Assembly (NCBI GenBank): GCA_017634575.1
Contig: JAGBND010000121.1
Location: forward strand, 1-46,631
DNA from: Bacillota bacterium
GTDB taxonomy: Bacteria > Bacillota > Clostridia > Lachnospirales > Bianqueaceae
DNA: 46,631 nt
Reading direction: 5' to 3'
In this document: in pieces, positions 43,701 through 46,631 of the stretch
Layout of the letters: each line of letters starts with the position of its first letter
Numbering within the stretch: the stretch's first letter is position 1
Position numbers and translations under genes: made by a program
The notes under the pieces: model-generated
Seen by the model: only the letters and a program-made list of their open reading frames with translations
What the model was told of the DNA's origin: nothing
Database searches by the model: none

Positions 43701-43831
43701 TCAACCGTCAGGAAGGAGGCTACGAGCTACCTTCCACCGGCGGCCCCGGCACACGGCTCTTCACGATCCTCGGCAGCATCCTGATCCTTGGAGCGGGAGT
43801 ACTGCTGTGGAGGAGACGGAGATTGATTTAA
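34709..43831 (+). CDS. Giant LPXTG-anchored surface protein: CHAP domain, adhesin stalk, SpaA/Cna-B repeats
   Basis: Secreted wall protein of 3040 residues. A long basic N-region and signal peptide end near 'LPAFALETE' (about 63). Next come His/Cys repeats of the type EHTHTEECY and HVHTDACY, split by an Ala/Ser/Glu-rich linker. A CHAP/amidase-like domain follows with Cys304 ('GDWCAMFVSFC') and His371 ('VDHVGIVSKV'). Residues about 600-1600 are an adhesin stalk of Asp/Thr/Ser-rich beta domains. About ten SpaA/Cna-B domains follow (for example 'ITILKKDESGQIYLYGATFQ', 'LFVKKVWYKANG', 'RLKVKKVWLNADG', 'ITVTKVWQNAAG'), likely with Lys-Asn isopeptide bonds. LPSTG is at 3007-3011, then a hydrophobic helix and RRRR. 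Start is ATG 34709 with GGAGGT upstream; an ATG at 34673 lies in the leader hairpin. No sortase gene is in the window. Confidence 0.92.
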   Translation: MSEQKDQSLSSMNRVYSRNQEKVLKKHKVHVKQRRWAAALSTLLITSILLSIVLPAFALETETYCGLTEHTHTEECYTITRELTCGLEEGAEETVKVPHVHTDACYEYPEPEEVITYVPVTPSADQADAPAADGSEGAASNEAASGENGSAAAASEGAGASDTTAQAPEAAEPAMQEVITYIQPDPILICGYEEGELVEVTQAHVHTDACYTETKTLTCQIPEHTHTEACYSNKNAGVETPGDWEYMFIGLEYTKDWSKDLIMIAKTQLGYHDKSENFILNEDGTKSFYSRYGAWYGIPYGDWCAMFVSFCLNYAKIPETAVPRAAGCTDWVQALKAKGIYKDLKTEEYSPVEGDLVFFRYLESAENEVDHVGIVSKVTDTGIITIEGNMSHEVGSFSYAFDDPTIIGYVALPVNPDYIEEDANVQTQDSSTGSESDSSAEANSTAEAAYPAVHLEAKTEDGTQVLVDAPEGAFSAGVQIYADTVEIKTVADAVENAVEGNVVYTTAVDIVFKDASGTEIEPNGNIMVNIIPAALPAEIPAEAAPTVVHIDNEGEATVVEQVEDTLDDTSSVTFENNEFSVYVVAYTVDFEYEVDGGNEPIISHFSIEGGTFVTLKNLIEVLGIIGDTNNDKNDSKKTDYNSVDEFIAQVENVDFSDEHLVKVVHSEEDITVQQAVDELGVEQVFSVWLDDDEKEAVLSNTIPAGEWALISLLPFSTEEKLTITMKNGDEIIIKVTDDAIAQQSGSDQLSDFLYNVVISNVETNSENDGTVKVGRTYSMHFSFKELGNRQFNTEHSLTYKVPDGIKMVQPNGTFNVTYGGKTYTGNTFTYDEATNTITLNFSDTVKALVAKSPDADITIDINGQFTGEQSHFDFAQGISKDYTIDKDHDTSVSKTGSYSSSDNKVHYTITASSSGKSENVVITDSVTGTALNFDSGSVQVSGNSSAYTVTETGDGFVVNLNSMNDQETVTITYTASVDFDNITGKGTVTQTGNTVKIKADGDPEITVPTDVSNQIDYNPLGKHAGTASGDGNTKTIPWTITVNEQQLKSVAGTTITDHNNSADVMSYSGTGITIAVMDGNTTVRTITKTWAELGVNDPANATSWSYQIPDTADDRNNTYKYVITYQTTVDTSGKITDISVNNSVSDDDGHQGGGSGSVPPGDDKVTLEKTSTSYSAGTSDWEISFNVPKDGLSSAVLTDTFPEKYDSDNHWIDALLGDIEVEGLLEGESYSVDTSGNSQVVVTFYKSGEKTEANQGLLESESERTVTVRLTTKNTDEWVQAFSGDGHTNKASLNVNGQVITDQATSYPKSEGVAKTGSYVGTTTIDGREYPVFRYTLSLYGVSDNSFDSNNKLTITDSYNGTYLKLLVKPENGSDSDWGELRWSWANLNNANQSGRTSYTDNNGTLTITADKSEFVLDGNGLFNSVYQIYYFLIVKDLDALNALEQASISASDHKVELGNEATWGTFKDNVTIDYEYPAVDKTQLTHADSNGMVRYKIVLNPDKLTLNDGQPMEMLDSATNITIDYSTIVIETDPQADISYYYRGYTGYYTIPDRTKVTITYSARVTGEGSVPISNEATMKGFKDTTSSTESGANSGSGNLNIDWVLVYKHEWRQMDKGLNNAVYVLTDEEGNPVLYPVNAKNGLAGQPVTFTTGNIDLHALPDGTYVDDEGKPIEPDDPDNPTNLVPNYRDGYAWLYLSKDETGLAFQKGITYYFKEYSAPAGYQKDDTIFTFTIAEHPDYDDWEYYKGDVLRLADSKVEGNLEIQKTFAGAENLTDTQKKQITFKVTGVDSSGNAIRIPYSVDSDGNYVYAEQSGLEISYADFENGVYKLDALPNGTYTVTETNYVLGGYTHVSTTYTVDGTAGTSDDFSGSVTITDNTKHTFAYTNTYQTEDAHITILKKDESGQIYLYGATFQLFKKNNSGNYEVVTDHPGLTTNGEFTIDFENRTIGVTITGLEAGDYYIKETNAPAGYQLDETPFYFTVQAHNGKVTGGTHGTNVSFTNASNDKDLIATVTDKVSHTYTLTKVDAFRLSKKLNGAKFAVAEVTGFNSDGSFNTSDTNYWYYTTGEDGTFVIDADELSLDPTKLYVIWETKAPEGYERSNKIYAFYTGDVSNVTPNPALLSAGYPDASIVSLANGPQKTSVPNTERSMDLFVKKVWYKANGEKEYDIAPASWGINEIEVKLYQKITDSHGTVVSETQYPDEDTTFVLTKGGGGRDSWFDYKWTDLPTGDSVNTDNPLTYTYYVEEVVPEGFRARYILIDSDGSVTGNFNASGSSADASEIEAGADHQFIEIMNSPEVIPMSVQKVWIDDGQNRPSKVDVGLRYYDKDGNEKTPSSADVSGSSIDVQLNSSNNWSYEWPSVFKGYPDDPRTYFVKETRPEDYENNGYVSSVAPQDENGQTVITNTKVTSDRLKVKKVWLNADGTMMSAAPDTPVTVQLQRQAGTLAGSKVTIITNGSAKISNQTVATGTSISFNFTIQQGAVGLEPSIDGASMSLVSCNPAWSGASVYTYTYLCSATVSQDSTISIYCTGVDDWKLGISNLSYQQAEITTSGDLEDVSSSVVSEPRVTLNSSNNWMKDWGNLPTDAGNGNTWYYSVREVEVPAGFEVSYENNDGIQTGIMYVKNTVSEYTRALARKAWLNADGTLMTTPPEDAEVTFALYQNGKIMSKRITLDGVVDGSDEEGGEREPWVAIWEGLERYDANGDEYVYTIKEYTGFSGYTAMKLNDETNSYVVMASEDSVESGETIYNKKVRTITVTKVWQNAAGDDVSEDMIGQNSVTVNLYDSTDMNTPVRSITLDGRTDVNGEQQPWVATFSNLDDSITYKINEAELPTGYKLVSYTVDGTSTTVTGDDPEAITAGAGDSNITLINQGADTEDFEFTKAWYGIDGTLLESWPANINISLYNSKNAKVGDFNLSAEGGTNGTYTWTATHNADGTYTFKVTGLPAKDGAADLTYYVTESKVDGYDNPGYGFVDSTGTIRTEDTDRAENGKLIINRQEGGYELPSTGGPGTRLFTILGSILILGAGVLLWRRRRLI

Positions 43832-43847
43832 CACAAGCATAAGAGAG

Positions 43848-43880
43848 GCTGGTCTCAGAAATGGGATCAGCTTTTCTTTT
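43848..43880 (+). terminator. Rho-independent terminator of the giant surface-protein gene
   Basis: GCTGGTCTC (43848-43856) pairs with GGGATCAGC (43863-43871), 9 bp with two wobbles, followed by TTTTCTTTT. It lies 16 bp after the stop. Confidence 0.85.
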
Positions 43881-43909
43881 GGGTACGGGTTAGGAATAAC
43901 TAACTGCGT

Positions 43910-43951
43910 ATTATAAAATGACGCCGCCCGGGACTGTGCCGGACAGCGTCG
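43910..43951 (-). terminator. Probable terminator of the restriction-modification gene
   Basis: On the minus strand GACGC (43950-43946) pairs with GCGTC (43924-43920), with a CCGG/CCGG inner pairing, followed by ATTTTATAAT. It lies 10 bp after the stop. Confidence 0.6.
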
Positions 43952-43960
43952 GTGAGATTA

Positions 43961-46631
43961 TTATGCTTCGTTTACTTTCTCCTGATAGAGTTTCATCAGC
44001 CATGCAACACAGGCAGCCTCATCGGTCTCTTTGATCGGCATGCCGTATGCCTGCATGACAGCTCGGTCATTAGCTTGATGTGCTTTGCGGAGCTCTGGTG
44101 GCATAAATGTTGGATCATATAAATCAGCCAGACAAGAATTAGCGTAGATCGAACGAGCATCGAGTATGCCTTGCGCAGTCTCTGCTATCCGTTGTTGATC
44201 TTTTTCTCCTGGCTGTGGCCACGGAAAATTATTGTACACAGATGCCTGATATCTGAAGTCTGATTTTATTCTGCCGCAAACAACTCGAACCCATGCCATG
44301 TGAACATTTGATGTCAATACACCAAATTCATAGAGTCCCAGATTTGGAATGATTGTGCAGGCGTCGCCTGCTATTATCTCGGGCTGGATGAATCCAAATG
44401 GGATATATCTTCTTGTCTGTGACGAGTGCCTCGGTATCACCAAATATGTAGATTCGGGTTGGCGTATCTGACAAAACAGATAAGGAAGATCCGCTTTCTT
44501 CTTAACTCTGTCTATTTTGCTCTCGCTTCTTAATTGCCGGACACGCTCTATGCGTTCTTTTACTTCCGGAATATTCCTAATTTCTGATAAATTTGCCTTG
44601 TCCAGCCAAAGACAATATCGAGAATACTGGCCTATTTGATCATGCAGGAATTCGTGAGCGCCAATGAAGGGCTTAATGTATTTATCCAAGACAGGATACT
44701 TTGAAATCAGCGCAGTTCTTTCCTCTGGATTGAGAATGAAATTTCCATAGTCCATTGGTTGAGAACCGGTTGTCATCTTTGGCAATGAACCCTGCGGCTT
44801 ATTTATACGGCTCTCAAGCCAAACGTCGGGAGCTGCAATGATATAGGGATTAATATGATCAACTTTGGTGACGTCTGAATCACTAAAAAGTTTTTTGGGC
44901 TTTCGCACGGTACCATGTGTGAATCCTACAATAACACAGTGAACATGGGCCTTTGAGCTTGCTTCACTATCCCATATAAAAGTAGAATAAGCAAATTGGA
45001 TCTCAGCTTTATGCTCGACAACGAGCTGCTTCCAAAATGTGGGTACGGATTCTCCCTGGCAAATGGAATTCGTCGAAACGAAAGCAGCAGTGATGTGATT
45101 GCCGGTTGCTTCCATATACTCTATTGCCTTTTGATACCAGCAAATAACATAGTCCAGTTTGGATTCGTTTTCTCCTTTTCCGAATACAATGGAGATATCT
45201 TCTTTTTGAGCGTCTGATCTAAGATTGTGTCCTACGAAGGGCGGATTCCCCATGATATACGACAGCTTGCTCTTATCCACCACATCATTCCAGTCAATTC
45301 GAAGGGCATTCCCTTCGACGATATACGCATTCGTTTTCAGTGGCAGGAAATCCAGCTGCATGTGGACGATATCTTCGGTCTCCTTCAACATCTGGTTCTC
45401 CGCGATCCAGAGCGCTGTCCGGGCTACCGTGACCGCGAAGTCGTTGATCTCGATACCGTAGAACTGACTGATGGAAACCTTGATCGGAGAGAAACCTTCA
45501 TAACCAAATGTGATCTGGCCGTGGGTCAGCAGGCGCAGGATTTCATTCTCCATCTTCCGTAGCTGCAGATAAGATTCCGTGAGAAAATTCCCGCTGCCTG
45601 CACTGGGATCGAGGAACGACAGGGACGCCAGCTTGTCCTGCAGGGCACGGAGCTTCTTCTCCTGTGTCCGTAGCACAGTGATGTTTTTGATCTCTTCAAA
45701 TTCCGCCTTCAGATCATCGAGGAAGAGCGGATCGATCACTTTATGAATGTTTTCTATTGAGGTGTAATGCATACCGCCGGAACGGCGGGTCTCTGGGTTT
45801 AATGTGCTCTCGAACACAGCGCCGAAGATGGTGGGGCTGATTTCTGACCAGTCAAAATCATCGCTGGCCTTGCGGAGCAGGAGATCCATGATCTCATCGG
45901 TGAATGGCGGGATCTCAATGTCGTCGCCATCAAACAGGCCGCCGTTGACATAGGGGAAGGCTGCCAGCATCGGATCGTCATCTGCCAGATAGGGATCGCG
46001 GTCTTCCGGCTTCTGGTTCAGGACGCGGAAGAGTTTCCTGATTCCGCCGCGAGCGTGCTGTGCATCAAACTGCTGCATATAATCATGGAACATGCTCCTT
46101 TTGCCAAAGACCGATGCATCCTCGGCGTAAAGGCAGAAGACGATTCGAACGCAGAGCTTGTTCAGGGATTTCAGTGTTTCCTCATTCTCCGGGTCTTTGT
46201 ACTGCTTCAGGAAGGCATCATAAAGCTGTCCGACGAGCTCACCAGCCTGTAGGGAGATCTTCATCTCGTCGGTGACCTTCTTGACCTCTTTGTTTACGAG
46301 GAAGTCGAGCATATGATACTTTGCCGGGAGATCGGTCAGGGTAATCTTGACCGGATCGGGCTTTACAGCGTCGCGGTCATAGATCCAGATTTCCTCGAAA
46401 TTGGATGTGATGATCCAGCGGGCGCGTTCGCTGAAAGGCAGGTAGTTGTCATAGTACTTCGCCTGCTCATACGGTGTCATACCGTTGTGCCCGGCCTGTG
46501 GCTTATCAAGCGCAATGCCCAGCGACTTCTGTTCAATCAGAACATGCGTCTCCGGAATATAGACATCAATTCGTTTCGTGTTGCCGTCGCCGCCGACAAC
46601 TTTCTTTTCAAAATCAACACGTTCTGTCACA
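43961..46631 (-). CDS. MmeI-like type IIG/IIL restriction-modification enzyme (5' end outside window)
   Basis: A single chain carrying nuclease, methyltransferase and target recognition parts; 890 codons visible. The nuclease site near the visible N-terminus is 'KRIDVYIPETHVLIEQKSLG', a D-x(n)-E-x-K pattern. Then a helical connector, the N6-adenine methyltransferase with motif I 'FLDPSAGSGNFL' and motif IV 'IMGNPPFVGH', and a C-terminal target recognition region ending with 'VYNNFPWPQPGEKDQQRI'. In relatives about 60 residues precede the nuclease motif; here the frame is still open at the window edge, so the start is missing and the GTG at 46630 should not be taken as the start. Such enzymes methylate one strand and cut about 20 bases from the site. 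No separate methylase or specificity gene is needed. Likely a defence gene acquired at this locus. Confidence 0.88.
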   Translation of the reverse strand, partial: VTERVDFEKKVVGGDGNTKRIDVYIPETHVLIEQKSLGIALDKPQAGHNGMTPYEQAKYYDNYLPFSERARWIITSNFEEIWIYDRDAVKPDPVKITLTDLPAKYHMLDFLVNKEVKKVTDEMKISLQAGELVGQLYDAFLKQYKDPENEETLKSLNKLCVRIVFCLYAEDASVFGKRSMFHDYMQQFDAQHARGGIRKLFRVLNQKPEDRDPYLADDDPMLAAFPYVNGGLFDGDDIEIPPFTDEIMDLLLRKASDDFDWSEISPTIFGAVFESTLNPETRRSGGMHYTSIENIHKVIDPLFLDDLKAEFEEIKNITVLRTQEKKLRALQDKLASLSFLDPSAGSGNFLTESYLQLRKMENEILRLLTHGQITFGYEGFSPIKVSISQFYGIEINDFAVTVARTALWIAENQMLKETEDIVHMQLDFLPLKTNAYIVEGNALRIDWNDVVDKSKLSYIMGNPPFVGHNLRSDAQKEDISIVFGKGENESKLDYVICWYQKAIEYMEATGNHITAAFVSTNSICQGESVPTFWKQLVVEHKAEIQFAYSTFIWDSEASSKAHVHCVIVGFTHGTVRKPKKLFSDSDVTKVDHINPYIIAAPDVWLESRINKPQGSLPKMTTGSQPMDYGNFILNPEERTALISKYPVLDKYIKPFIGAHEFLHDQIGQYSRYCLWLDKANLSEIRNIPEVKERIERVRQLRSESKIDRVKKKADLPYLFCQIRQPESTYLVIPRHSSQTRRYIPFGFIQPEIIAGDACTIIPNLGLYEFGVLTSNVHMAWVRVVCGRIKSDFRYQASVYNNFPWPQPGEKDQQRIAETAQGILDARSIYANSCLADLYDPTFMPPELRKAHQANDRAVMQAYGMPIKETDEAACVAWLMKLYQEKVNEA

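Overview
The window reads as a chromosomal segment of an anaerobic, Gram-positive-type Clostridia (Bacillota) of moderate G+C. The evidence is clostridial gene neighbourhoods (rel-dtd-hemZ-hisS-aspS; ireB-ruvX-DUF1292-rnj-mltG-U32), strong AGGAGG-type ribosome sites, sigma-A-like promoters, a DUF4364 protein, an archaeal-type AspRS and an LPXTG wall-anchored giant protein. Both ends are cut: a MATE exporter runs off the left edge, and the N-terminus of an MmeI-like restriction-modification enzyme runs off the right edge. I see no rRNA, tRNA, integrase or intact IS.

Layout. (1) 1-3.6 kb, minus strand: MATE exporter, then a three-gene operon read NusG-domain-II protein -> Gx membrane protein -> ApbE flavin transferase. 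(2) 3.8-7 kb, plus: cyclophilin, DEAD-box helicase, XRE regulator with twin operator-like palindromes, then a structured non-coding stretch. (3) 7-20 kb, plus: stringent response and housekeeping genes (rel, dtd, hemZ, a membrane protein, tig, clpP, clpX, engB, a DUF4364 gene, hisS, and archaeal-type aspS where bacterial aspS usually lies). (4) 20-22.1 kb: an accessory-looking island with sfsA and a convergent PD-(D/E)XK-like nuclease gene. Between them lie a 125-bp perfect-ended hairpin and a 63-bp-period array of palindromes. (5) 22.4-29.5 kb, plus: mtaB, ireB, ruvX, DUF1292 gene, rnj, mltG and a U32 peptidase, mostly overlapping or closely spaced; the last gene ends inside a 35-bp palindrome. 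(6) 29.6-33.2 kb: a 1010-residue multidomain glycosyltransferase, tail-to-tail with a folate-type ECF S component. (7) 33.4-43.9 kb: a hendecad-repeat coiled-coil protein, then a 3040-residue secreted, sortase-anchored protein (CHAP amidase-like domain, long adhesin stalk, about ten SpaA/Cna-B-type domains, LPSTG). A structured leader RNA precedes it. (8) 44-46.6 kb, minus: the MmeI-like enzyme.

The strongest candidate for something undescribed is 20784-22083. Five units of a 39-bp palindrome are separated by exactly 24-bp unrelated spacers (repeat starts 20934, 20997, 21060, 21123, 21186), with a degenerate sixth. A long hairpin precedes them, and they abut the 3' end of a predicted PD-(D/E)XK nuclease gene. 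Paired arms stay complementary where sequence changes (one compensatory change, several wobbles), so the DNA or RNA fold seems to matter. What it does is unknown.

A second theme is short tandem duplications at or just after gene 3' ends, with periods divisible by three (36 bp at 12.2 kb, 42 bp at 17.0 kb, 33 bp at 18.45 kb, 72 bp at 23.9 kb). All calls come from reading the sequence; no database or folding program was run.
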